64,000 nt of DNA from Phoenix dactylifera (GCF_009389715.1 NW_024067666.1:3947001-4011000), one strand, 5' to 3'. Shown: positions 36,300 through 50,930, counted from the stretch's first letter. Program-made: numbers and translations. The notes: generated by a model not told the origin, from the sequence alone.

Positions 36300-36722
36300 A
36301 ACCACCGAGGTTGTAGCATGATTGAAATAGAGCTAACATTTCACCGAAATGGCCCAGATTCGAAATGTGCGGACATCGATTAAATGCAAGAATCGAATGC
36401 CTCCCGCCTGGTTTGCCCGGTGTGGTCTGCCGGTACTTAAATGGTGCTAGTGTGACGTACTCATATGTGGAAGGAGCTGCCACCTTGGTGAGGCTCTCCC
36501 GCGAATGGAGAGGGTATGAGTAAAACTTGTTTGGCCGTATCGAACATTCTTCCCCAGTGGGTTGCTATGCGGATGAGATCCTTCCCACGAATGGAAAGGA
36601 TATGAGTAAAACTTGCCTATCCATATCGAATATTCTCCAGCAGAAAGAGGGGCCAGTAGGGGTTGTTATGCGGGTGAGGTCCTCACCCCTCTTTCCTTTT
36701 GTTTAGCCAAAAAAAAAAAAAA
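36300..36722 (+). mobile_element. Poly-A-tailed retroposon-like insert with internal duplication
   Basis: A run of 14 A (36709-36722) follows TTTGTTTAGCC. Upstream, 36487-36570 and 36571-36671 are two diverged copies of an 85-100 bp unit sharing CGAATGGA, GGTATGAGTAAAACTTG and ATATCGAA (GTATCGAA in the first copy), with a third partial start at 36672. The tail suggests a SINE or LINE. No tRNA-type A/B boxes or coding motif were identified, so the class is open. Confidence 0.45.
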
Positions 36723-36785
36723 GAGGGAATTGCATGAACCCCACGCACCCATAAAAAAAAGTACACCATCTTTCTCTAGTTAACA

Positions 36786-37241
36786 CTACGCCACCGGATC
36801 CGGGGGACCTCCGTCCGGTGCCATCGGCGGGGGCACGATCTCTGGAGGTGGCGGGACACCCGGCGGAGTCTCACGAGGCGGAACCTCCAGCGGAGGTTCG
36901 ACTTCCGGCCTGGGCGGCTCTGGGAAGTGTGGCCCGGGGACTGGTATCTCCGGCGGTGGATCACTTGGCAGGGGTTCGAACTCTGGCGGCGGGTCTATTT
37001 CCGGGAGCTCGGTCGGAGGAGATGGTCGTTGATCGGGTGGTGCTCGTGGCACCTCCGGCGGCACGTTGGATGATCCCGGGCTTAGCATCATCATAGGGAA
37101 GAGTTGGAAATGGCGGTGGTGGTGGTCTCCGTTAGTTGGCAAAGGTGGTGGTCTCAAGTGAAAGAGCGCAGATGGTGGACGAAAGCTTCTTGTGGCCGAG
37201 CGGTAGATTGGAACGGAGATTTTGAGGTAGCTGATGGACAT
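36786..37241 (-). CDS. Small proline-rich protein (hypothetical)
   Basis: 151 codons. Residues 1-50 are basic and aromatic with HHHRHF. The C-terminal 100 residues are dominated by PPPE, PPEVP and PPP motifs (for example DPPPEFEPLPSDPPPEIP), an acidic proline-rich chain. There is no signal peptide, membrane segment or catalytic motif. The GC content of the C-terminal half is about 65 percent against AT-rich surroundings, a common sign of a real monocot exon. The family is unknown to me. A start at the internal MMMLSPGSSN (residue 50) is possible, and splicing upstream cannot be excluded. Two G-box elements sit 126-165 bp upstream. It could be an expressed small gene, or a shadow of another frame with equal openness on plus (36818-37096). 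Confidence 0.5.
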   Translation of the reverse strand: MSISYLKISVPIYRSATRSFRPPSALFHLRPPPLPTNGDHHHRHFQLFPMMMLSPGSSNVPPEVPRAPPDQRPSPPTELPEIDPPPEFEPLPSDPPPEIPVPGPHFPEPPRPEVEPPLEVPPRETPPGVPPPPEIVPPPMAPDGGPPDPVA

Positions 37242-37366
37242 TGGAATCCTTTTCTAAGAGAAGTTTCTAAAAAATTAAAGGTTTGTCGCGTTGGGGATGG
37301 GAGGGCGTCGGTAATTATACGTACGGAGAAACTCGACACGTTCTTTAGAGGAAGACACGTTTCTAC

Positions 37367-37406
37367 CCACGTGGCTCGATGAGGAAGAATTTAATGGACA
37401 CGTGTC
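37367..37406 (-). promoter_or_regulatory. Twin G-box/ABRE palindromes
   Basis: CCACGTGG at 37367-37374 and the 10-bp palindrome GACACGTGTC at 37397-37406 lie 22 bp apart, upstream of the proline-rich ORF. ACGTG-core pairs are the known binding sites of bZIP/ABF factors in abscisic-acid response and of some bHLH factors. The target gene assignment is inferred from position only. Confidence 0.45.
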
Positions 37407-37740
37407 ACCATAAAGCAAGCAGGGGCGGCGAGGAGGATCTCTATCCAAATCTATTCAAATGTAGATTAATTAGATTTCGATGATCCAAATCGCTAGCTAG
37501 AAGAAATTTACTATCTTTAAATCAATCATATAATAAAAATAAATAGTTAAAAAAATACATTATTTCATATTACTTAAATTGTTTATTTTTTGATTATTTG
37601 GTATATTGATGAAAATTTTTTAAATCAAATTAATTTGATTGCAAGTAATATAAAATAGTAGGTGGCATTCAACAATTCCTATTATTATTATAGAATTTTC
37701 ATCGTCTAATTTAAATCTAATAATTTAAATAGAGATACAC

Positions 37741-37744
<4 letters not shown>

Positions 37745-37773
<29 letters not shown>
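37745..37773 (+). repeat. (AT)14 microsatellite
   Basis: A continuous AT dinucleotide run in AT-rich intergenic DNA. Confidence 0.95.
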
Positions 37774-37775
<2 letters not shown>

Positions 37776-38248
37776 TTAAAATTTGAGAATGTTATTTAAA
37801 ATTTGGTGTCTATCTAGTTTATTTTTTTATGAGTAAAAGTATATGCTATAATGATTTTTTTTTATGGCAACGTACTGGTATCATCTTATTTATTTTCAAA
37901 AAACATACCGTTGGGATAAGCTTTGGTTGGCAATTTCAGGTTGCGTACAAAATTACATAGAGGGTGGAGAGCTTCAGCAAGGTCGCATATAAAAATTGCT
38001 ATAATGATTGTTGTTTTGATCATAATTGGAGGATGAGTTGGGGTCCAACTCATCCTAGTTTGGGGCGGAGACTCCACTCCACTAGGAAATAAATCAAAAC
38101 ACAACGAGAAAAAAAGTAATGTAAAAGGGATCGGATCCTTGCTCGGACCAAAAGCTGCCACAGAATGATCAAAGTCACCAGCCAGGGGAATAAGTGGCGG
38201 ACCGGCTGAGGTCCTCAACTAAAATGCGGGGGTCCCACCTAAGATTTA

Positions 38249-38676
38249 TTAGTATAAAACTTATGCATCAAAGAACGATACAGTTTATGGTGATTCACCG
38301 GCAAATCATAGATGCTTATGCAGAGTAAAAAAAACTCAAATAATATCTTCAACTAATTTTTTTGGGTAAAATTCTGAGTTGTGATAAATGGTATCAGTCT
38401 ATAATCTATATGGACTGAAGAACACTGTACTACGAGTTCATGAAAACTATCCATAAGCTGATCATGATGCTTATTATTAGATTCGAATGGATTTGAATTT
38501 TTAGTCTAGTAAAGCCGTCAAGATTTGAACAAAGGCGTATGCAAGAATTTATACAGATGTTTGTTTAATCCAACATCAGCTATGCATTGTATAGATATTA
38601 AATACTTATATAGAGCTAAAGAATCTAAGTAACATCTTCTGCTTAGCTTTTTTTGGTAAAATTCTAGGCTGTCACA
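38249..38676 (+). mobile_element. TRIM retro-element
   Basis: 5' LTR about 38249-38385, primer-site-like ATGGTATCAG just after it, an internal segment of about 150 bp, and a 3' LTR of about 138 bp at 38539-38676 ending GGCTGTCACA. Same family and internal words as the copies at 0.9 and 11.5 kb (for example GATTCGAATGGATTTGAA). It appears structurally complete but old and diverged. Confidence 0.7.
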
Positions 38677-40196
38677 GCTAATATGCAACTTCTTATTGTC
38701 TTGAGGCTTTATTCGGAAGGTTGTGCAGCTCAAGTAAAAGGGAGCAAATAAAAGGTTGCCATACCAGCATTTTAACATTGTGTAATAGTTTCTATTTTAG
38801 TCTACTACAGCAGGATGCCGAACAATTTAAACCAAGTAAAATAACAATTTATTCTTAAAATAATAGAGATTATTCACCTATTTCTTAATGCAAATAGAGC
38901 TTAGGACAAGGTCGTTTTTTTTTAACTTGTGTTTCTTTTTTTTATCATACCATTGTTCATCCAACAGAGGACTGTTTCCCGACCACCAGTCACTTCCAAA
39001 TGATTGTTATCAGAGACCAACTCTAGAATGGGGAACAAAGCAGCAATGGTTGTATGCTTTTTTTTTTAATTTATTACTCAATAAAAAAATGGCACTTCAT
39101 AAAAGATATCTGTGCTGTAGCTACTGGATTGCCTGTTGGACCTTTATAGAACGGCTGAGGAGGACAACACACGAATTCTAGTTGTATGCAAATCTTAAGC
39201 TGTCGAACACTAGAGTTTGTTTGTAAACATCTCTAAACTTGTCTACAGAAACCTACTCATCTTTTCTCAGATCAGAATTATAGCAGTTAGCAATGAAATC
39301 ATCTGTTTTCCTGCTCAACTTATCCAAAGGGTCAGATTCATATAGATAATTATACCATCTGATCAAACTAGTAGATGTTAATTTCTTGAACATAACCTAC
39401 ACAACTACTCAAAAACTCACATACCTTTTAGTCATCGCAGCAGGCCGACAGCTACTTGCCAAGTTGTTATATTCTCCTGTCTGAGAATCCAGGTCTCTTA
39501 TAAACAGTCCTGATAGACAATGAAATCCCCAGAGTCTCTGAAATTACTCAGCCATCGAAATTCAGGTTTTTTCCCCACTTTTTGGATTAAGTTTATAACT
39601 CAATTTGGACCAAAGGAGAGGTTGCATGCAACTTGTGTTGCACATCTTAAAGCGCATTTGATCATCCAATTAAACTCTTAAACATTCGTGATTAGTGGAA
39701 TATCATCCATCTGATGATAAATCAATGCTTCCAAATTTTGGAATATATTATCTATGTTGCACCTACACAACATTAGCATGCATATTCATATAGTATGCAT
39801 GTATAATGATTATTGATATAATGAATTCTTGTTTAGAGAGAAGGTACAGTGAGGATAACCTAAAAGGATTATTAATAAACAAGCAATATTAGGATCAAAA
39901 GGCGATATAGTGGGTGGCTGCCCAACCAAGGGCAGAAAATTTGGGTGGGCTAACTTAATCATAAAATAATTATTGTTTTCATATCGCTATTTGATTAAAT
40001 AAAAATATGCTGGTGATTGTCTATTATTTTGTCAACCGATATGATTCTTTATTTTATGGGCATTCTTTACTGCATTCTGACACAAAACCTAATATCAAGG
40101 ACCATTAACAATAGTCATTTTATTCCTAAAGGTCCAATCAGGTTGGAGTAGGCAAATTATAGTTTCATTGTAACTTATTCTTAGCATTATTTAACA
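38677..40196. other. Intergenic, nothing recognised
   Basis: AT-rich sequence with two poly-T runs. No gene, hairpin or repeat could be supported. Confidence 0.45.
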
Positions 40197-40229
40197 TGAA
40201 AGCATTCGAGTCCAACTTCGCATGATGTC

Positions 40230-40560
40230 CATATTTTTTAAAATTTTTTACATACATATCCTCTATAATATACAAAATTATATAAATATCTTCATAATAT
40301 TACTATTTATATTTATACTTTCATAAAATACTAATTTTGCATGTATATCCTTCTTTTTCTTTCTTTACTCGTACAATCTAATATCGTTAAAAAACAAACG
40401 ATTTAAATTTGAAAACTGAAATATTCTTACAAGTAGACACACATAAAAAAAAAAAAATCTTGTAAGAGTATACATGCAAATAGCAACTAATTACACATAT
40501 TTAGGATGGTATAAACTTAAAAAATTTTCATAAAAAATGATAAAAATTCAGTAAGATAAT
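40230..40560. mobile_element. Candidate foldback MITE (copy A)
   Basis: TTTTGCATGTATATCC near 40336 pairs with the inverted AGAGTATACATGCAAA near 40465. A core ATCGTTAAAAAACAAACGAT with AAATATTCTTA after it recurs in related form at 50.63 kb. Ends and target duplication could not be fixed. Confidence 0.4.
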
Positions 40561-41126
40561 TTAGTTGTTCTTAATCAAAAAAGTGAAAAAAATATATTTT
40601 TATATTACATGATTTCATGTTTGTCAACACTTATAAAATCAATTATGTTGTTTTTAATATAAATACAAATTTGAGAAACCAAGTATACATTCTTATAATA
40701 TTTTCACTTTGAATATACTTTTTTTTTAATCTAATTTTTTCCTCTAAATGCATGAAACAAGATAAGCACACCTTTTTTTTTTTAATTGAAGTACATGCAT
40801 CGAATTATATAAATAATTAACAAAATAAAAAAAAATAGTAGTAGTAATAATATATTATCGTTGTCGTGAGATGATGATGTTATTGGAACCTTGCTTTGCC
40901 CGGTCCGCTTACCTACCCACCACATGGATCAGAAAGAATCTCGAAACAAAGGAAGCAGAAAAGGCGAGCTTTTTTTTTTAAACATAGACACCGTCTCTCC
41001 TTTTCATTATTCTTTTTGGCCGATTCCCCCTTTCTAAAACCGAGAGTGATCTCTCTCTCTCTCTCGCTCGCTCGCTCGCTCTCTGGGGTCGGAGCTCGGA
41101 TCTCCGTTTCGACCTGTGGTGCTTTA

Positions 41127-41186
41127 ATGGAGGCTCGCGAGATTTGTACCCAAAGGACAAGGAGAGGGGACGTGGACGGCTGCTGA
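41127..41186 (+). promoter_or_regulatory. Upstream ORF in the G-gamma leader
   Basis: ATG at 41127 opens a 19-codon frame (MEAREICTQRTRRGDVDGC) that stops 100 nt before the main start. If the transcript begins upstream, it would reduce or regulate translation of the gamma subunit. It lies in GC-rich sequence just after a CT/CGCT-rich tract (41050-41082). Confidence 0.45.
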
Positions 41187-41286
41187 GGTGGTGAGGGTGG
41201 ACCCCTAGAGATCTCTGCGGCTGTTCCTCTGCCGTGGCATCCGGATTCGCGAGGGGAGGAGGGGGGCAATCAATCGGACCGCAGGG

Positions 41287-44200
41287 ATGCAAGCCAATGG
41301 GCTGGAGGCCTCGTCCATCGATCACAAGCCTCCGCCGCCGGCCGACAACAGGGGAAAGCACCGGATCTTAGCCGAGCTGAAGCGACTGGACCAGGAAGCG
41401 CGATTCCTAGAGGTTGGTCACACACCTCTCTCTCTCTCTCTCTCTTCTTCTTCTTCTTCTTCTTCTTCTTCTTCTTCTTCTTCTTCTCTCTTCTATCTTT
41501 TACTATTGATTGGTGCCCTAATCGATAAGGAGGAGAATAAAGAAAAACAAATAAAAAAGTTGGAATCTTGCTCCTTTTTGAAGAGATTTTGATTGAGTTT
41601 AGGAGAATAAAGGATCTATTTATCCTAGCTTTTTCGGGAAAAAAATCTTCGTTCTTGAGTATGGATTTCGCATTTTTTAATTCATAATTTGTTTTTGTAT
41701 TTGTTTTCATACGAGGCTAAAATAAAAATTTGATCTTGGCAAGAACTAGTGGATTTCTATAGAACAAATCTCTGAAAAAAGAGTGAGATTATTCAGTTTC
41801 TTTATTATTATGAAAGAGTGCTATGACCTGTCCCTGGGTAGATTTGCAATCTTGTCAAGAACTGAACTTGGCAGAGCAAGCATACATTGTGAGGAGGTAG
41901 ATTGTTGAGAAAAAGAAGTTGATGAAGGACATGCTCATAGCTGTTGCTTATTGACTACAAAGGCAAGGGAAATGACTGTTGGATGTTCAGTTAAGTGGAT
42001 TGATGAGGAAGAGGAGTGAAGCTATCCCAAAATAATTCTACATATTGTAGAGTACCAGCATTTTTGTAGCTCACTGCCAAGTTTCTAGTCTCTCAGATGT
42101 CCTTTATGATTCTTATTGTGGAAACCATATTAAATCAGACTTTAAAAAGGAGAAGGAAAATTCAAATTAAGGCAAGTTTCTCACACCTCAGTTTGGAACT
42201 CACAAATCACAATATATTAATATGTAAAAATAAATTAATTTTATTTGACTTTTGTGTCGTAGTTAGAAATTACCTAAATCAACATATTTCAATGCTGTAC
42301 TGCCATACCATATAGTTTGAGGTCGCTTCAAGAGCTCTAACTTCAAATATTCAGGTTCCCTAAACATGGTGCTAACTTGGCATTTTTGTGTTGAGTACAC
42401 TAATTTGGCATATAGAAACTGATAGAAGGGATAAAGCAGAAGGGATGTGGGATGATACACTTTAAGAAAAGAAAAAAAAACAAACTTAATAGTTTTGAAA
42501 TTGTTTTTCAAACATGAGCAAATCAAGTCCCCCATTTTTTCCATAATATTGAACTATTCTATCACTGGTATGCATCGTAAGTCAAGAAATTTAAATTTGA
42601 TGAAGTTCACATTAATTTGAATATACAAAAGGAACTCTATTGAGGGGGAGAAGTATGGTTCTATGATTTGCAGAAACACAGTCTTCCTCATTATGTGATG
42701 ACAAGTCGTACCACTTGATGCTCTGTCCAAACCTTATCTGCATGAAAACAATGCAGGACTATGTCTGCTGTTGTGCCCCCATGCACCACTTTCATGTCTC
42801 ATCTTTTCATAGTCAGGTGTAATGGTTAATGAATCTATTGACAAGTTAGGTGAATCTCCTGGCATTTAGGTACTGATTTTCTGACAAGATCTATATGCTT
42901 TTTCTAAACTTATATTTGAGCTGCAGTATAAATCTTGTTTAGTTGCTGATAAGATCCATAGATTCCACATTGAAGTTGTATATAGGATACTGACATTTTG
43001 CAAAGTCTTATATCATATCTTTATAAATTCTTGTCAAACTTAGAGAGGAGGAATCCTTCATTTTTAATGGTTGTGCGGAGAGAATTTAAATTCCGATGAA
43101 CAGTGACATTTTAGATATTGGATTCTTCTCCAGTTTCTGCAGTGTTAAGGGACTGCAAAAGGCTACTGATTACCATGCTATTCACATTTTTTGAATAAAA
43201 TTGAGAAAGGTTATTTTATCTAGTTAGGAGGTGGCTTGAGAGGTGTTAAAAATGATTGTATATAGGGCTGCAACTTGGGTAGGTTGGGTCAGATCGAGGG
43301 TAAACTCTAAGCAAATCCAACCTAACCAAATGTTAAGCAAAATTTGGGTTGGGTTGGGTTGGGGTGTGCCATGTTAATAGGGTTAAATGGTATTTAATTT
43401 AAGATAGGAGACAGATTTGGCATATGTTAGTTGGATTGATATCTGTTGAATTGAAGCCTCAATTAGTCATAAACTTCAATTGTACACTTAAACATGATTT
43501 AAGAAGATTGAAGATATAATTGTATAAACATATAAATAATCTAAATGAAACATAAATATACATTATTCATTTATTTATATATTGTGTCGTGTCAAGTTCA
43601 GTTTGGGTAAAAGGTTAATCCTAACCCAATCCTAGTTAAGGTCAGGCTAGGATTTTTGAGTCCAAGCCCAACCCAAATTTATAAAATCTCTGCCCAACTC
43701 AATGAGCAGTTTGGGCGGGAGGGTTTGGGTTGAGACCAACCCAAGTAGAACCCTTTATTGCATATGGCTATGTTTAAACATGTGTTTACCTACTTGCTAT
43801 CTTATGATCGGCCGCATGCAAATGAATATGTCCAAGTCTTACCACAACAAGTAGACATAGGCATGCCAAACTTGATTTACTGAAACATATAGCATAACCA
43901 AGCTTGGTTGGCAAAATTCTAATGAAGTTGTTATTGCTGTGGGTCACCTGTTGTTGACAATTCCTATAATTTTTGCCACGAAGAACATTCTCGTATGCAA
44001 TGTCATCCATTATTTTCATTTTGTTCTTGGGAAATGTAGCGTTCAGCGAATTTTAGATCCATTAGAGGACCATTTTGTATAAATCAAATTGCTAGATCAC
44101 TTCGTCATTTGGGTAAAAAAGTCTTTTCTAGGTTCCCAGGGTTTACGATTAATGGTAGAGCATTTCGAATCCATGTTATTACCCATTCTATGGTGGATGA

Positions 44201-45440
44201 TATTGTCAGAATCAGATTCCAATATGCCAATATCATCTTAAAATGCTGCCGTATTCCTGCATTGCTTGTGTATGTCCCAAATGTATGACAAGGTCAGATG
44301 ATTGTAGTTGTGCTTATACTCAGTCCCTAACCTTGCATAGCATGTGTGCTTAGTTAATTGTTGTGGCTGGAATCATTGTTCTGTTTAAATCAACCGTGTA
44401 ACATGTGTTACATGCGCTATCTAAAAGACACATTTTCTTGAGGTGTTTAAGTTTCGGTTTGTGATAGAATACGCATGCAAATTATACTATGCCTCTATGT
44501 TAGAGAATTTTTATGGTGGCACTAAACAATCCAAGTTCCAAGTGCATTCTTTAAATTAAGCGATAAGACATACTAAATGCTCAATTTATCCAGTGGATTT
44601 GTTTAGTTACTGATTGATGGTTGACTTGAAGGGTGTATTCAATTGACATTCCACAGAAATGCCTACCATGATCCTGACAATCAAATTTTCTTCATTCATA
44701 CCAGCTTAACAGCAATCTCTCTTTCAAGCAAATGAAGAATCTCAAGGATTCCTGTGTTATTCGAGTCTTCCCACTTAAGACTGGAAATTCCCAAAAAGAT
44801 CAAAGATTCCTGTGTTGTTTGAGTCTCATAGTTTAGTCGCTCTGGCAAACTGCACTTTATAGTGCATAGAGATACACTTGAATTGTTCATAGTTGGAACA
44901 AGGCTTGTTATTATGTTAGCAAGATAATATGAAATAAAAGCAGAATTTATTGCTAACTATTGTGTATGATGAGAAAAACCTTGTTTCCTTGTAAGGCGCT
45001 ATTGTGATTCCTCTTACTAACCTTTTCAACAAAAATGGTTGCAAACAGGAAGAGTTAGAAGAGCTTGAGAAAACAGAGAGAGTATCAGCTGCATTGCAAG
45101 AGTACGTAAAAAGATCACAGCAGAGTTTCAAATGACCCTAATGCTTCTAAAAATGAAAATAGTGTTACAGGGAACTGATGTTAAAGTTTGGTGTCTAACC
45201 AGATTGCTGCTCATAGTGGAAAGCACGCCAGATCCTCTGCTCCCAGTGTAATCATCAAAGCATCAGCCTTACTATTGTCTAAACTGAAGAAGATATAATG
45301 TATATTTTCCTGTTCTTTGGCCTCTGATGATGTTGTTCTTTTTTTGACATGGCAGAACAAATGCGCCTGCAAACCCATCTTGGGACCGGTGGTTTGAAGG
45401 ACCTCAAGATCTGCACGGCTGCAAATGCTGGATACTGTGA
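41287..45440 (+). CDS. RGG1: Heterotrimeric G-protein gamma subunit, type A (prenylated)
   Basis: The gamma subunit anchors the G-beta/gamma dimer at the plasma membrane for signalling. Four exons: 41287-41412, 45049-45101, 45203-45247 and 45356-45440, giving 102 residues from MQANGLEASS. All junctions keep frame with GT-AG borders (GAG/GTTGGT, CAAGA/GTACGT, CCAGT/GTAATC). The protein has the N-terminal helix and coiled-coil core KHRILAELKRLDQEARFLE-EELEELEKTERVSAALQE (residues 24-60), then the DPLLPV motif, then DRWFEGPQDLHGCKCWIL. The C-terminal CWIL is a CaaX prenylation box with a preceding Cys, as in rice RGG1 and Arabidopsis AGG1/2. Length and exon plan match the family. Intron 1 is 3.6 kb and holds a CT/CTT microsatellite directly after the donor and an hAT-like MITE. 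The gene runs tail to tail with the ARL5 gene. Confidence 0.95.
41426..41487 (+). repeat. (CT)n(CTT)n microsatellite in intron 1
   Basis: About 10 CT units followed by about 14 CTT units, starting 14 bp after the exon 1 splice donor of the gamma-subunit gene. Length change here could affect splicing, which is inference. Confidence 0.95.
43263..43756. mobile_element. hAT-like MITE in G-gamma intron 1
   Basis: Ends TAGGGCTGCAACTTGGGT and, inverted, AAGGGTTCTACTTGGGT. Flanks ATTGTATA (43255-43262) and ATTGCATA (43757-43764) are an 8-bp target duplication with one mismatch. Subterminal regions are full of GGGTTGGGTT and its complement AACCCAACC, as in many plant hAT elements. About 494 bp, non-coding. 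Confidence 0.65.
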
Positions 45441-45750
45441 TTCTAATTGAACGAGAGATCCAAAGATACTTACTGCTCGGCTTTTTTCAGTAGATATTAT
45501 TTCAGGCCATCTGTCAGCATGGTTTTGAACAGAAGATTTACTGAAAGAGAATTTGTTTTTCATGCAACAGTGCAAATTCTTTTGAAGCTAATCAAGTAGA
45601 TATTTTATACATCATAGTTTGATTTGTTGAATTGAAATGAGAAAGGAAGAAAAAATGCCGACTTATGTAGTTATACAGAAAGAACACGCTCCTCTTGAAC
45701 TTTCAACCTAGTCTCCTGTGGAATGGCACACGAGAAGAACCTCCCCAACT

Positions 45751-48929
<3,179 letters not shown>

Positions 48930-49333
48930 CTACAGGATCCGGCAGATAGCCACCACACTTCAATCTGCGAGACACAAGCAAAAGTTTACTTTTTTTTTCC
49001 TCCTGAAACGACTTCACAACATCTGAAACAAATCAAAAAAAAAAAACTCAATATATACAAATTTGAACACAAGATCGAGAGATGACAACAGACAGTAATT
49101 TTCGGTAAGTTAACAATCTGCAGGGCTCTATGAAACATAAGAAACATCAAAGGAACGTGGCAAAATTGAGGGGAGAAGGGGCGTGAGGGGGAGAAAATTC
49201 TGGAAGAAAGGAGATTCTCTGCGATCTCGTTCTATTAGAAAAGTTGGGATCTTTACAAAGAAACTGATGAAATATAAAACTAAAACTGGAGGGGATTAAA
49301 AAAAAAGGAAAAAAGGGGGACGGAGGATCTCAC

Positions 49334-49510
49334 CTGGAAGAGAGGCTAACAAGCGGCAGAGACGAGACTAAGAAGAGCGGATCGGAGGAGGGCGAACGTC
49401 CTCTAATGGCGGAGATCGGAGGGTTTCTCTGGTCCAAGAGATAGCAAACGATTACAAGGGGCAACCAGAGAAAAACCCTAATTCGAAATGGAGGAGGCAG
49501 AGAAAAGGAG
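49334..49510 (-). other. Non-coding first exon of the ARL5 gene
   Basis: Minus-strand leader exon ending CTCTTCCAG/GTGAGATCC at 49334. Its predicted start is about 30 bp after the TATA box at 49541-49550. It carries an AAACCCTAA telo-box on the plus strand near 49474. Leader introns are common in plant ARF-family genes. Confidence 0.55.
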
Positions 49511-49540
49511 AGCCTCCCCCTCCCCTTCCGGAGGCGAATA

Positions 49541-49550
49541 TATATTTATA
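49541..49550 (-). promoter_or_regulatory. TATA box of the ARL5 gene
   Basis: On minus it reads TATAAATATA in GGCTATAAATATATATTCGC, just upstream of a CT-rich leader. The transcription start is expected near 49510-49520. Confidence 0.65.
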
Positions 49551-49818
49551 GCCTCCAAACAAAGAAGAAGGAAAGAAATTAAATTAGGGAACCAAACTTG
49601 AGGCTCAAATCCATGGCACCACGGTGGCATGCTGACGTGGACTTTTTTTTTTTTTGGCTGCAAAATTTCTCTGATCTAAAAAGCTACGGCCACCTATCAG
49701 CTTGATAACTTTATAATAATAAAGCATGTATGGTTTGATGTCATATGGCCCTTACGATGGTATAACGGCTACTGTAAACTTGAGCCACATATTTTAATGG
49801 ATGTATGCATGATGTCCA

Positions 49819-50216
49819 CAGGGCCGGCTCAGGGGACTGAGGCGGTAGCCTAAGGCTCCGGCCTTCAAATGTATTTATTATTGTGAGTTTCAAAGTGAAC
49901 GAATCATTGCTATTTGATTCAGACCTATTTTAAAAAAGTTGGAATATTTCGAATTGTTTGTTGACATGGATAAAATAAGGAAAAACCTCAAAAATGATTT
50001 CAATATTGAACTTTAGACATATAATAGCTCCAAATCGAATCTTTTCAGAAAGAGAATTTGTCTCATGGTAGCCTGCTACGGTCTCCTTACGAAACTTTCG
50101 TGGTCTCCTTACGAAACTTTCGTTATTGGGTTAGCCGTAGCACGAGGCCCCCAAATGCATATATTTTGATGCCTTTGAGTTCGTCTTAAACCTCCAAATG
50201 CATTGAGCCGCTCTTG
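49819..50216. mobile_element. hAT-type MITE with perfect 8-bp target duplication
   Basis: 398 bp between perfect GATGTCCA repeats (49811-49818 and 50217-50224). Ends CAGGGCCGGCTCAGGG and, inverted, CAAGAGCGGCTCAATG are imperfect terminal inverted repeats typical of hAT elements. Near its right part a 22-bp unit (GGTCTCCTTACGAAACTTTC and two more bases) is exactly repeated at 50080-50101 and 50102-50123. Non-coding; the intact target duplication suggests a fairly recent insertion. Confidence 0.82.
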
Positions 50217-50484
50217 GATGTCCATTGCATAACAGGAATGACAAGGGTCATTTTTATCTTTTTATGGTGTTTGAGGGTTAAGTATTATTATGAGTTACAT
50301 TTTTATGAGCACAAAAGGCATCCATGATGTGATAAATTTACTGTAATCATTAATAATGGTTGTTATGATAATTATTGTTCTATTCTAACTAGATTGAAAA
50401 AATGGCCCCATTATTTTCCATTGCAGTGATCAATTAGGGTGTACTTAAATGATCATCTTAAGCATTATTGAGATTTTAATTTGG

Positions 50485-50930
50485 ATTTTTTTCATAAATA
50501 TCCTTATAAATATCGAATTTTGCATGAATACTCTTTCAAAATTGATATTTGTATGTATACCATCGTCTAACACTTGTTTTGCTATTCTAACTTTTTTTTA
50601 TCCTTATTTTTGTATATATACCCACGCCATTTAACGTCGTTAAAAAATTAACGGTTTCAAATTAAAATAACTAAAATATTCTTAATGAATAGATGTGCAA
50701 AAAGAAACATTTATAAAGCGATCGTGATGGAGGACAAAAAAATAATTTCAAAATTATATTTTATTTTTAATTAAAATAAATATGGTTTTTTATTAATGGT
50801 GTTGAAGAAGCATTATGTTAGGAGCATTTGTGCAAAAATAGTATTTTATGAGGTAAAAAATAAATATAAATTTTTAAAAAATATTCATATAAATTTGAAT
50901 TTTTAGAAGGATATACATGCCAAAAAAAAC
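50485..50930. mobile_element. Candidate foldback MITE (copy B)
   Basis: GCATGAATACTCTTTCAAAATT near 50522 pairs imperfectly with the inverted copy ending AGAAGGATATACATGCC near 50922. The core CGTCGTTAAAAAATTAACGG with TAAAATATTCTTA resembles the core near 40.39 kb. Borders are uncertain. Confidence 0.42.

Noticed and set aside
45279-45575. Minus-strand frame over G-gamma exon 4
   Set aside because: Antisense shadow of the exon encoding the CaaX end.
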